Source: Pseudopithomyces maydicus
Lineage: Eukaryota > Ascomycota > Dothideomycetes > Pleosporales > Didymosphaeriaceae
NCBI GenBank assembly: GCA_026873275.1
Contig: JANTUC010000018.1
Location: forward strand, 1 to 64,000
DNA: 64,000 nucleotides
Direction: 5' to 3'
Positions 33,348 through 45,100 of this stretch are shown one piece after another; position 1 is the first letter of the stretch, and each line of letters starts with the position of its first letter. A model generated the notes under the pieces. It saw nothing but the letters and a program-made list of their open reading frames with translations, searched no databases and was not told the origin of the DNA. A program made the translations under genes and the position numbers.

Positions 33348-34040
33348 CTTAGGCACGTATTTGCTGGATGCGATGTACTACTGAACGGCCGAGTTGGAGA
33401 TAGAGAGGAGAGGGTTTGAAGCTACCATTAATGGTGCGATTGCCAATCACTGGTGTGAGGCTGGTGAGGCGTGAACAACACGATTGAGAATGTACGGCTC
33501 AGTGAACAATTAAAAGGCGGAGGAGCGTGATGACCAGCGTAAGCATGCATATGGGATTAGGAACTTTAATATGACCTACCTCTAGCAGAATCGATTGGTC
33601 AGCTAGAATCAGCCCGGACCCAGTTTGAGTTGGCAAGGAATGGTCATTGCGAGACCCGTGGCACAGCATATTCCCGTAGCACAGCATATACCCACCAATC
33701 TTGAGGCTCACTCATAGTCTACCCAGTCTCCAGTGGATATCACCTGAGTTCTAAGCCGTTTAGTTGCTCATAATACAAAAGAAACGGGCGGTTGACTGAA
33801 TCATACCCGCCCAAAAGAAAGTTTTGGACTCGCTTTCTAGAGATACCAATCGAAAGGAAATTAGCACGACATTCTTAAGACTCTCTTGTATTCACAATGC
33901 AGCCAAAATCACGTTGTTATCATGTTTCATTGACTAGGTTTCAATAATCTAACACTCGCTTGGTCCTTAGAAGGAGTGTAAAAGCATTGTAACGCCAGGC
34001 GGATTTGCCCAAACCGCTCGCTATGATGCGATCCTGTGTT
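33348..34040. other. Intergenic, MFS promoter
   Basis: About 690 bp between the MFS start and the 3' end of P450-2. No exact CAGGGGTGTCA site and no other feature is seen. Confidence 0.5.
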
Positions 34041-35759
34041 CTAGTCCTTGATTCGGAGGACTCTGACCATGAGCGGAGGTTTCTCCCAGAAAGTGAATAA
34101 TTTCTGATTGATCCAAGAGTTGCTCTGTGGTAGTAATTCGAAGTCAAAGTTCATGGCAAGTTTCGCAAGCGTCAAACGCATCTCGGCGTATGCCAAACTG
34201 TAATTCTTGTTAGTAAAGTTTGACTACTGTGATTTTTCGGAACACACGTACTTTTTGCCCAAGCAATTCCTTCCTCCAATACTGAATGGCTGGGATGCTG
34301 CACGATCGTCGTTCGCAAAGCGTGCATCCTCGAGCCATCGCTCGGGAGCAAAGAGCTCTGGCTCTGCAAAATTTGAAGGTGAATGAGTCGCCGCCCACGA
34401 CGTAACACCAACGCTTGTACCAGCTGGTATGAGATCGCCACAGATGACGGCTCCTCCGTGTGGCACAATCCGAGCAAGACTAAGTGCTGCAGGTGGATAG
34501 ATGCGCAGAACCTCCTCGATCACAGCGTGCAGATACGGCAGCCGTTGCGTGGATTCTATAGTTATCTGTTCAGGACTGGAAAAGGCTTCTGCGACCTCCT
34601 CTTTTAGCCTTTTGTAAGCGTCACCGTTCTTGCACAGATGAAAAATGGCACCGGCAAAGAATGTGGCGAGAGTCTCACTGCCGGCTGTCACTAGAAGATT
34701 GATGGAGCTTTCCAATTCCGCATATGACATACCCTTCTCATCGTTTGCCTTGAGAATAGGAGTAATAAAGTCGCTGCGTTCAGTCTTCTCGGCAAGGCGA
34801 AGACTGATTTTCTCATTCGTGAAAGCTGCATGCTTACTCCTTGCTGCCAAGAATGGGGTTATTGCGGCCACAACAGCCTTGAATACCGGTGATGGTGCGT
34901 GTTTGAGGGCCAGGAGATAAGTCATCGTTCTAGCGGCATCTGGGAGCAGTTCGACCCATGGGTGCAGCTTTCCATTTTCCAAGCAATCAAATGGGCGACC
35001 AAATGTGAGATCTCCGATGATATCAAATGTCATCGCATTAGTCCATTCGCTCTGCAACATTATCAGATTTTGATTTTGGAGTCTGCTAGCGTACCAAAAC
35101 TTACCATGTCTAATACGCCTCGACTGGGACTCTCGATTTGCTCGGACAGCTTGGTGACAAGCAGATCAACATATTTTAGTAGTATTCCTTCTTGTTCGCG
35201 CAATGCTTTCTCAGAGAAGGCATGAGCTAACAGACGCCGGAATCTCGCGTGATCCTGCTCATTTGCATCGACCTGCAAATATTAACGCCATTCAAAAATG
35301 CCCCCGAAAGACTCACAATTGACGGCGCCCCATTTTGACGCGGTAGATATACACTGGGGTCTTTGTCAAACCAAGCTTTCCTCTTCACATTTCGATGGCC
35401 TGAAAAAATTAGACATCGCACATGACCATAATTGACAAAAGTAGATACGTTCCATGAATATTATTCCAAGCTTCAGATTGAATGAAAGACAATTTGTTGG
35501 GCGCCAGCCGGACGCTTTTCCCATACTTCTCATGTATTGTGCGAGCAGCACTAGTCAGCTCGCCAGTTGCTAGCCAATACACGTAAGGTAAGATCGAGGC
35601 ACGTGTGTACCACGGCCCTGGGTATGCACGCAAAGGATGCAAATACAGGTTGTACAAAACGCTCAGGCCAAGGATCTATGTTTGCGTGAGCACGTGACCA
35701 CCAAGCGAGCACTGTCAAATTACCAAGAAGCTGGCCACGCCGCATACAAGCGGCAGCAT
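34041..35759 (-). CDS. Cytochrome P450 (CYP65/TRI11-like), cluster P450-2
   Basis: Six exons fit: 35724-35759, 35449-35675, 35317-35399, 35105-35272, 34252-35051 and 34041-34197. The first encodes only MLPLVCGVASFL and completes the membrane anchor. Visible motifs are YLHPLRAYPGPW, KSVRLAPNKLSF, TFDIIGDLTFG, the I-helix variant VTAGSETLATF, the ExxR helix IEEVLRI, APERW and the heme loop FSIGGRNCLGKN. The style is that of isotrichodermin-hydroxylase-like (CYP65) P450s. One problem is that the exon 2 to exon 3 junction is out of frame by one nucleotide. The only donor (GTATCT at 35448) gives phase 2, whereas exon 3 (HRNVKRKAWF) needs phase 1. The gene may use a non-canonical donor, carry a small indel, or be inactive. 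It is head-to-head with the hydrolase across 427 bp containing motif site 4. Confidence 0.85.
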
Positions 35760-36186
35760 CTCGAGATAACCATCCATCGCTGGAGTCAGAATTCTGTGAA
35801 CAATACTGACGAGAGCTTTCGCTGTGACTGTCGAAAGCGGAGCTTCGCGCTGAACGTCGCTATTCACACAATGTATCCTACCGTGGTTTCACTGGGACGG
35901 CTAGGATTACCCCCGGACGGTTGTGCATATGTCCTAATTGGTGCACAAAACATTTTGTACGGAGATCAGGTTTGTCGAATGCATAAACGAGACGTCGACG
36001 CATGTGCAGGGGTGTCAGCATCTTGGCATCTCATGCACTGCATCTGATCGGCATCGATAGTCCCGCCATCTGGTACAAGAACGTGCTGTTTGATTGGATA
36101 AGTGACCTATCTTACTTGATTTTCCCGCATTTTTACTCACCGCACGGAAGGCTCACGTCTTCTCAGTATCCGTATTTGATCACGCT
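35760..36186. promoter_or_regulatory. Bidirectional promoter, P450-2 / hydrolase
   Basis: A 427-bp head-to-head interval holding CAGGGGTGTCA site 4. No TATA box is obvious. Confidence 0.5.
36007..36017 (+). promoter_or_regulatory. Motif CAGGGGTGTCA, site 4
   Basis: Exact 11-mer, 170 bp before the hydrolase ATG and 248 bp before the P450-2 ATG. Shares CAGGGGTGTCAGCA with site 1. Confidence 0.6.
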
Positions 36187-37038
36187 ATGCTCCAAGTCGA
36201 AACCAAGCATGTTCAGCTCGAATCCGGTCGGGTGCTGTGGGTCGAAATCTATGGCTCGCGCTCATTAGATTCCCCTGCTTTGCTATTTGCCAATGGCATG
36301 GCATCAACAACGAATGCCTGGAGTTCACTGGTACATTCATTTTCTGCAGAATTTCTAGCGTCGCACACAGTCATTCTGCACGATGTAGCCAACACAGGAA
36401 AGTCCTCGTATCAGCCAGAGCTACCGGCACCTACTCTTGCGACTATCGCAACGGAGGGTCGCCAATTGCTGGAACATCTCGGTCGGAAGTACGGGTATTG
36501 GGTGGGGCATAGCTTCGGCGGCCAGCAGGGCTTCGTGGCAGCTCAGCAAGACTCTGATTTCTGGAAAGGCCTACTCTTACTTGCCCCTCAAACGGACCGC
36601 GTTACTCCCCATTGTAGGGTATCGATGGATGCGATTGCCTCGGTATTTCGGTCAAATCCGGCCACTTCAATGTATGCGGATGAGATCTACGATACACCGG
36701 GTAGCAGTTTGAACAGTAAGAACGGCATCTATGGTGCGCTTGCACGCGAAATGGCACTCAGACAGCGCGCTGAAAGCATGATATTGGCATTTGGCGCATT
36801 GTTGGGACCGCATGAAGGCGACTTCGATTGGCAGAAGATGACGACCAAGATTGTGATGGTATTTGGTGGGCAAGATGCAATTGCTCCACCCAGCGAGGGT
36901 GAATATGCTCTCGCCAAACTGAAATCAGTTCCTGGCGCGGACGCGACGTTGGTGGTATTACCCGAAACAGGTCATTGGATGAATTGGGAGGAGGAGCAAC
37001 GGATCAGAGACGAGATTATCAAGCTTGTAGAAGGCTAA
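36187..37038 (+). CDS. Alpha/beta hydrolase, cluster hydrolase
   Basis: A single exon of 283 aa without signal peptide. It has the alpha/beta-hydrolase fold order: a strand-rich N-terminus, the oxyanion segment LLFANGMAST, the nucleophile elbow VGHSFGG with Ser109, an acid in VFGGQDAIAPP and a His in PETGHW. This is a complete Ser-Asp-His triad, so the enzyme is probably active. It is divergent from P450-2 with a shared promoter containing the cluster motif. The PKS lacks a thioesterase, and trans-acting hydrolases commonly release or edit polyketide chains, so release, lactonisation or ester hydrolysis are reasonable roles. It is not a close match to a named enzyme that I recognise. Confidence 0.88.
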   Translation: MLQVETKHVQLESGRVLWVEIYGSRSLDSPALLFANGMASTTNAWSSLVHSFSAEFLASHTVILHDVANTGKSSYQPELPAPTLATIATEGRQLLEHLGRKYGYWVGHSFGGQQGFVAAQQDSDFWKGLLLLAPQTDRVTPHCRVSMDAIASVFRSNPATSMYADEIYDTPGSSLNSKNGIYGALAREMALRQRAESMILAFGALLGPHEGDFDWQKMTTKIVMVFGGQDAIAPPSEGEYALAKLKSVPGADATLVVLPETGHWMNWEEEQRIRDEIIKLVEG

Positions 37039-37322
37039 GATAGTATGTGATATATGATTTTAACGAATTCCAATTTTCTCGTGTCACGGAAGATGAAGAT
37101 TTTCCGTCAATGGTCAGAGGCCTAGTTATATAGTTGACAAAATATGTCATCAATATAAAATTGTTTTTTTTTATTTGTCATCGTACCTTATCTACCGTAA
37201 AGCGTTGCATGTTCTGTTGCACTTCACTGAAAGCATTTCGGACTTTCAAACAGCAGGATGCGACGATGAAAGAATGAAAAAGAGCCAGCCCGAAGGCCCT
37301 TCTCCGACTGAGGCATCCACAT

Positions 37323-39372
37323 TTATGCTGCGCTATGCTCAGGATGACGGACTCTAATCTGAACACTCTTGCTTCCCTTGGCTGGGAACGGCACGATGTA
37401 GTCAGCATTCATATCCACATCTCTTTCTCTGATTGTATCGTAAAGCTCCAAAGTCGGCACAGTCTGCGTACCAGTTCCATCATAGGCATCGTACTTGCGG
37501 AATACACCTGCCGTGAGGGTGTAAAGCTCCTGGTATGCTAGGTTGATACTGCATTGAAGTCAGCTACTTATCGTATGTCGATCTGGTATATCATGCTTAC
37601 CCAAGGCAATTCCTTGTTCCTCGCGAAAATGCTATCAGGTATTTGTCGAGGCGCGGGTTCTCAATCCATCTTTCGGGGCGGAATTCCATTGGGTCGGGAA
37701 AGAATTCCGGCTGGAAATGAATATGTGCCGAAGTCATAGACATCGGTGTTCCAGCAGGAAACCTGTAATGCAATCCTTTTCTGTTGTAAATTACGTCGAC
37801 TTCTGGTGATACTCGCGGCATTCGAGTGATAACTCCAGGGTGCGCCCTCAGGCATTCGTGGATGACACCATGGAGATACGGAAGATTCTCGACTTTGCTG
37901 AACTCAATCTCTTCGTTAGGATCAGGGAACGTTCTGATCAGTTCTTCTCTCAGTTTCTTGAGACACTCGGGATTGGCAAGCAGTTCGAATACGGTAGAAG
38001 ATAGGGTGGTGGCTATGATATTGTAAGAACACCGTCAATTGTAGTGAAAGGAGGTCATACCGGTAGTATCCTGCCCAGCCAGGACAGTCAACTGAGCCTC
38101 ATGACCCAGTCTTGCTGTTGCCTTTTCCTCTTCTGGAAGCTTACTCTTCAGAACGCCGTCAAATATAGTGCCTTTTCCAGCGTCCGGGTCTTCGGAGTTC
38201 TTGATATCGTCGATCTGTTGCATCCAGCCCTAATCAAGATCAGCACGAAATCTACACGAAGACGGTTTGAGACTGTACCTCTCGTAGCTTGTACATATCG
38301 CCGACTCCTGGCATGATCTTGCGAACCAAAGGAAGTGGAAGTGCTTCCATGAGGGGACCGAGCCATGGGAAGTGCATCAGTGCCGGACTCACGAGGAAGG
38401 TTAGTTCGATTCCCTGGAAGAAGGGCATGTTATAATCCTCGCGATCCATGAAGTTGGTGGACTTTCCAAAGGCGTAGTCGGTAATGATATCCGACGTCGC
38501 GGCCTTCATGACATACATCATTGGCATGATTTCACCAGTTTTGCTTGCCTGTTCCATGCGTGCAAGAAGTTTATCCAGACTTCTTCTGATCTTAGGCTCA
38601 ACGGCTTTGACGTTTTGTTTGGAGAAGAAATTTGCCATCGCACCGCGTCTCTTTCGATGCACATCGTGCGCAATAGTCTTCCAGTCACCGTCAGTTCTTG
38701 TTCAAACCTATTTGCAAAGCTTGAATTACTCACCGCGACCATCGATTGCTTGGTCAGAGTCTTCCGTCCAGTGAATCGATACTTGTCCGTTTTGCGCGAT
38801 GACCCGGCATATATGTTGTCGATGAACTCAGGGTCATTGCAGTGAATTTCGTGCGGATTGATTCGAACGACGGGACCTATACCTTCTGTCAGCACTCGTA
38901 TTTGGTTGTCAGTCTGGTGATACTGACCGTATTTCTCATGAAGTTCTCCGATCTTTTTGTAATATTGACCGCCTAGCCAGATATCATAGTACCCTTCATA
39001 CCACGTGGTCATTGCTGTCCAGTACGTAAGCCAATCAGATTAGTCACACACATGCTTCACCAACCTGCTAGTTTAGGACCTGGTATCGGGGCAAGCGGGT
39101 CGAAATACACTGTACTGTGTTAGCTCTACGTTGTTTGGAGACAAGACAATCTTGATATCAGAGAACATACAGCGATAGATCGCCCCGGTGATACAGTATC
39201 CAATCCATACCGCCAGAAACGTGTACAGTGAAGCCCAGCTGACAATACCATCTTGATAGAAGGAACGGAGCGAGACTATGGGCAGGCTCTCACTGACAGT
39301 TGAGTTGCTGGATACGAAAGGTATCCCGGAGCCGAAGACCCGGCCAACTTGATGAAGAGCAGGAGAAGCCAT
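37323..39372 (-). CDS. Cytochrome P450 (CYP58/TRI4-like), cluster P450-3
   Basis: Eight exons (39171-39372, 39065-39109, 38928-39014, 38734-38876, 38279-38677, 38061-38229, 37601-38012, 37323-37548) with GT-AG introns of 48-61 bp encode 560 aa. The N-terminal 45 residues are hydrophilic. Then comes a membrane anchor (WASLYTFLAVWIGYCITGAI), PIPGPKLA, EKYGPVVRINPHEIH, HDVHRKRRGAMANFFSKQN, the I-helix LAGQDTT, the ExxR helix IHECLRA, FRPERWIENPRLDKYL and the heme loop FSRGTRNCLG with Cys near 484. Most intron positions and the C-terminal VPFPAKGSKSVQ match P450-1, so the two are paralogues from a duplication. It is ER-bound and expected to oxidise the pathway intermediate at a second position or step. 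Confidence 0.92.
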
Positions 39373-40257
39373 GTTCGGGGTGAAGTCGCAGACTGGGAGG
39401 AGTACGCTGAGTTCCAATTTGGTCCTCGCCTGGGATATCTGCTGATATGTTGCAAGTTGATCATCTACATGTCTACGACCGAACTTCTTTGACTACGCGC
39501 GACTGCAACACCTCCGAGCCCTCCTCCCAGAGATCGTCATCGCTGCCGCCCATTTCGGTCTTCGGTTCGACATTATCGCGAGCGACCATCCGCTTATCTC
39601 GATGCGCACATGTGCGTTACAGTCTTCATCCGTGTCAGCTTGCAGAACTACCCCATCTGCACGTCTGCCAGCATGTCATCAGAGCTGAATAGTTCGAGCA
39701 GGTGGTCAGCGAAATTCAAGCATGAAACTGCTGCCTGCCATGATTCAGTCTAATGAACATAGTGATTGACAAGGGCAAGCGATATCTGCAGATAGGTCTC
39801 TTCACCGGAATGGTCGGGCAAAATCGCCTTATCAAACACTAAATATCGCCGTTTGACCAGGGTTTGAATGACGCAAGATATCTCGCATTTCGTTCGCGTA
39901 TCCCTGCGCGCTGCGGACTACGTAGCATTCGATTATACATCCATGCGACTTGCATGCAGGAAACGTGATTGACATTCAGGCTATTGGTATGGCCCGACCC
40001 GCATCCTCAACGGCATCCCTCAACGGTGAAGCAGGGATGCCATGCACCTAAACTTTTTGAGTAAGACGAACCCCACGCTAGCGACGGCTGGAAATTCACC
40101 TCTGCGACACTGCGAAGCACCACCAATAGCCACCAAATGCGCAACTGAAGTAAAGGGAAGGTCTTGAATTCATTCTATCTCCACACCTGTCGGCACGTCT
40201 ACGTATTCCATAATTATTCGCGCTCACATGCAAGTCCGCCCTCAACCCTCAACCCAA
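39373..40257. other. Intergenic, P450-3 promoter
   Basis: About 885 bp between the P450-3 start and the 3' end of the polyketide-transferase-like gene. It contains a 9-of-11 match to the cluster motif at 40032-40042 (CAGGGATGCCA). No gene is supported. Confidence 0.5.
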
Positions 40258-41216
40258 TCATGCGTCTCCAAAAGATTGTCTCATGAAGCTCACTTGCTCA
40301 GCCATCAGCTTCTCCGCACCATCGCCGCTGAGGACATCCAAGTGGCGCTTTTCAGGCGCAAAGCTCAAAGTCTTCGGGCCGCGGAAAGCATCGAAAACCT
40401 CTTGTTGATCAGCCGTCTTGGAAATAATATCCTGACCTGGAATGATCATGTGAACAGGAGTAGGGTTGATGTAGTCCATCAGTCCCCATGGTTGCCACAT
40501 AGCAATCTTGTAGTAGCTTTGGATTGTCGTCCGGTTTTCGAAGTTCAGGGCTCCGCGTTGTTTCACATTTGTCATGAATTCGTAAGCTTCGAGCCCACCA
40601 CCGGCAGCCATGCCAGCCGGGTTGTCACCGTTGGAGGTGAACGGAACAACGGAGAAGGCAGCATTGCCTTTGGCTTGCGATGCTCGGTCCGCCATCGCTT
40701 TGGCGAGGACCTTCCTTCTCTTCTCATCGGTATAGAATTTTACAAAAGGACAGATCATGATAAGACATTTGGCACGCTTGTCGAGGGCTGCGGCGCACGC
40801 AGCAACCGATCCGGAGAAGGACATTCCCCAGAATGCAATCCTGGTTGGATCAACGATGGCTTGTTTCGACAACCAGGTGAGTGCGTCAGAGTAGTCCTCG
40901 ACTTGTTTCATGGGGTCAATCTCGTTGCGAGGGAAGCCATCGCTGAGTCCAATGCTTCGCGGGTCGTAAATGAGCGCGGTAATGTCTGCTCGTTGGAATG
41001 CTTCTGCCACCTCAGGAAGCAGCATTTCTTTAACACAGTTGAACTGCACCAATCGTCAGATCGTTCTAGAGGCGGTTTTGATTTACTCACCCCAGGGGTC
41101 ATTATCACTGCAGGGCCTTTTGAAGCAGCAGGATACAGCCATCCTCGCAATATCAGACCGTCAATGGTCTTGAATTCAACGTCCTCATGGTGAGGCGGGA
41201 TGACTGCGGACGGCAT
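40258..41216 (-). CDS. Polyketide transferase-like alpha/beta hydrolase (Af380 type)
   Basis: Exons 41091-41216 and 40258-41043 with a 47-bp intron give 303 aa, starting MPSAVIPPHHEDVEF. The sequence has the strongly conserved pattern of the fungal family annotated as polyketide transferase: DGLILRGWLYPA, VIMTPGFNCVKEM, YDPRSIGLSDG, the nucleophile GMSFSG (Ser117), an acid in IPGQDIIS and a His near EKRHLDVL. In fumagillin biosynthesis the namesake moves a polyene chain from an HR-PKS to an alcohol. Here it is divergent from the PKS, sharing a 932-bp promoter region. By analogy it may release the chain from the ACP or transfer it to a hydroxyl or amine. No acceptor molecule is evident from the cluster. 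Confidence 0.88.
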
Positions 41217-42148
41217 TTTCAATCGATATTTTACTAGTTGAATAGGTTGTCGGCCACCTTAGTGTTTTTGCACAAGATTGGAATAACGATAAACAACTAT
41301 TCAAGTTTGAGACTGTAAGGTGTAGACTTGTAATATAAGGATCACGACATAACCGTCTGAATAACGTGTGGCTATGGACCAAATCTCGATATAATTTGAC
41401 ACCGTTACAGCTGTTCTGGGCATGCTTGCCCTTGCGCTAGATAACAGGTTAGCCGTGCCGTTGTTGCACCAAACGGTCACACATCCTGGCACAGAACAGG
41501 ATATGGGAATCTGAAAATCCCCATGGGTGTATGCAGGGTGTAGCCGAGTGTCGGCAGGACCCGGAAGGACCCGGCATGCCTGACCGGGGAGGGGGCCCGG
41601 TCCCAATATGCACGAATATGACCCTAGCTAAGTACCCACACAGACGGTCAATAGACATGATCGTCATTTTATGCAGCTCTGTATCAAACAGCGCACCTAC
41701 CATTTTCAGTAGCACAGTGCGAAGTCCGATCAAAAGTGTTAATAACAGATGCACGCTGACCTTGCATTTTACCTTAGGGGGTATGAGCTGAAGCTACGAT
41801 ATTACTGTTGCCACGACAGCTGAATCGACTCGTATGCTATCTCGAACAATAGTGAGCCGAGCTAACCATTCAACACAACAGGGAAGTCATAAACGCTATG
41901 AGTTTGGGAAGGTCGCGCTGTGGGGCAACGCCGAACAGGCAATTGATGGGATGGAATTCATGGCGGGGGTCGTATTGATGTGACAACGATAGAGTATTCG
42001 ATACATTTTCGTGAGGTAAACCCAGAAACGTGATGATGAACGTTCGGCTGAGTGGAAGCGGTTGGGAATGATATAACATGTTTGCGCTGGGAACAACTCG
42101 TTTGTGAAGAGCAGACAGCAGTACTTTCGCTTACAATTCACCACTGCC
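41217..42148. promoter_or_regulatory. Bidirectional promoter, transferase-like gene / PKS
   Basis: A 932-bp head-to-head interval. A 9-of-11 match to the cluster motif (CAGGGAAGTCA) lies at 41879-41889, 260 bp before the PKS ATG. A GC-rich stretch with repeated GGACCCGG occurs near 41560-41610. Confidence 0.45.
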
Positions 42149-45100
42149 ATGAGTGTCTCGCAAACCCCCGGCGAGCCTTTGGCAACACCATCAGAGACCC
42201 AGACGCCCTCTGGGACCTCACAATCCTTTCGACAGGAGCCCATTGCCATAGTTGGTCTGGCCTGCCGTTTGCCGGGAGGAGTCAGCTCTCCACAGACACT
42301 ATGGGAGCTGTTGGAAAGAGGCGGCATCGCCAGTACTGATGTGCCCAAAGACCGGTTCAACGCAAAGGGCCACTTCGATGGATCGAAGAAACCCGGCACG
42401 ATGAGACCTCCTGGAGGCATGTTTCTGGGGGATGTGGACTTGAAGACCTTTGACGCACCGTTTTTCGAGATCTCAAGGGCCGAAGCCGTTTCCATGGACC
42501 CAAATCAGAGACAACTGCTGGAGGTTGTCTACGAAGGGTTGGAAAATGCCGGTCTGCCCCTGCACGCTATAGATAGCAAGCCAGTAGGTTGCTTCGTCGC
42601 GTCATACGCTTCAGGTAAGGGCTTCGAATACCAGTTACAAGAAGGGCTTTGACTAAAGTGACAGATTACCATGACATGCAAAGTCGAGATCCCATCGATA
42701 GACCACCATCAATAGAAGTCGGTATCGGTCGTTCTATTCTCAGCAACAGAATCAGCCACTTCCTGAACATTAAAGGACCTAGGTGAGTAAACTAAGTCAT
42801 GCGCTTTCGATTCACTGGCTCACAATCTTAGCGTCACCGTTGACACAGCATGCTCTGGCAGTCTGGTTGGATTAGACATGGCCTGCCGATACCTTCAAAC
42901 CGGTGAGGTTGAAGCAGCTATTGTGGCGGCTAGCAATCTGTACCTCAGGTAAGCATGAGAAGCTTTGTCTATGAATCCGAGCTGATCAGCGGTGATAGCC
43001 CAGAACACGTGATGGACACAGGCCCTATTGGCCAAGCACATTCTCCCTCGGGACGTTGTCACACATTCGACGCGAAGGCAGACGGATACATCAAAGCTGA
43101 GGCTGTAAATGCTATCATCCTAAAGCGACTGGACGACGCCATTCGTGACAGAGACCCAATCAGAGCTGTGATCCGGGGATCAGCAACGAATAGTGATGGG
43201 CGAACTCCTGGTATTGCTTCACCTAATTCGGCAGCCCAAGCTGCGGCTACGCGCGCGGCATACGCAAATGCAGGTTTGACTGGCTTTGCGGAAACATCCT
43301 ACCTGGAGTGCCATGGCACCGGTACTCCTGCCGGTGATCCTCTGGAGGTGAACGGCGTCTCTTCCGTCTTCGCATCCAGTAGGCCTGCAGCATCACCTTT
43401 GGTGATCGGATCCGTCAAGAGTAATATTGGTCACTCAGAAGCGGCAGCAGGCTTGAGCGGATTGCTTAAAGCAACTCTGGCAATTGAGCATGGAGTGATA
43501 CCCGGTAATCCGACTTTCCTGACGCCTAATCCCAAGATCGATTTCAAGGCACTCCGCGTCACCGCAACTCGCACATCGATACCATGGCCAAGCTGCGCCT
43601 TCCGACGCGCAAGTATAAACTCGTTCGGATATGGTGGAACGAACAGTCACGTGATCCTTGATGAGGTCAAGTCATTACGCGCTGATTTTGCTCCGTCCCA
43701 TGTGTCATCCTTCCTCAACCCAGAGGATGATATTTATGAAGAGGATGAATCCTCCCGCCCATACACACTGCTGTTCTCGGCGAATGACTCCAAGTCTTTG
43801 CAGGCTTACACAGAAGCACTTGACCGACACATGAGCAATCTCGAAGTCAGGGTCAAGCTACGAGATCTCGCATACACTCTCTCCGAGAGAAGGAGTCACC
43901 ATTTCCACCGGGGATACATTGTAGCTCGAGGTTCGGAAATCGATGCGAAATCGTTGGTGCAGGGAAAGAAGACAGACGAAAAGCCAAGAATCGGATTCGT
44001 CTTCACCGGACAAGGTGCACAGTGGGTAAGTCGTCGAATTCCACACACCCGAAACTCTACTAGTTGCTGATTCAGTATTTTCTAGGCACAAATGGGTAAA
44101 GGCGTGGTAGAACTGTTTCCAAACGACGCTAAGCCTCTTCTGGAAAGACTTGACCGCGTCCTCCAATCTCTCCCAACTCCTCCTGATTGGTCACTTCTTC
44201 GCGAACTGACGGAGAAGAGGACGAGCGAGCATCTACGTCTGCCCGAGTTCTCACAACCTTTGGTTACGGCTTTGCAACTTGTTTTGGTTCAAGTTCTACG
44301 CAGATGGAACATCGAGCCGGAGTGTGTCGTCGGCCACTCCTCCGGTGAGATCGCCGCTGCGTACACTGCCGGCTATCTCAGCGAAGAGGATGCAATCAAG
44401 ACTGCTTTCTACCGCGGTCAATCAGCCAAGAACTGCAGACGTGATGGGCAGACCTCCGTCGGTATGCTGGCCGTCGGCCTTGGACCGGACGCAGTGAGCC
44501 CTTATCTCGAGGGTGTCGAGGAGGATGTTCAGATCGCCTGTTACAACAGCCCAGGAAGCGTAACATTGTCTGGTCTTGTTCCTCGCCTGGGAGAATTGAA
44601 GGGCAAACTTGTGGCAGATGGCCATTTCGCACGATTGCTGCTTGTCGATCTGGCTTATCACTCGAAGTTCATGGCTGACATCGGACAAGACTATGAACAG
44701 CTGTTGAACGATGAAGTATCTTTCACCAGTGCTGGCACTGGTAATATCAAGATGTTTTCGTCAGTCTTTGGACAACAGCTAGATCGTTCGACCGATGCGC
44801 TGTACTGGAAGACGAACATGGTATCACCCGTTCGATTCAGCGAGGCTTGCCGAGAGATGTTGTCTGGTCGGGAGGGCGCCAACTTCCTAATTGAGGTTGG
44901 ACCCAGTGGAGCTCTCGCTGGACCTGTCTCTCAGATTAAGGATTCCATGGGATCCGAAGGGCGCAATGTTGCCTACGCCGCCGGGCTCACTCGTGGTGCA
45001 GATTCCGTCGTCTCAATGTTCACTCTGGCTGGCAAGTTATTCGTCGCAGGGGCACCAGTTAATTTTGCCGAGGTCAACAGTGAACAATCTGAGGACGGGG

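Noticed and set aside
24186..42148. ToxE-type tox-box (ATCTCNCGNA) in cluster promoters
   Set aside because: Only partial matches such as ATCTCGCATT near 39888 were found by eye, none complete.
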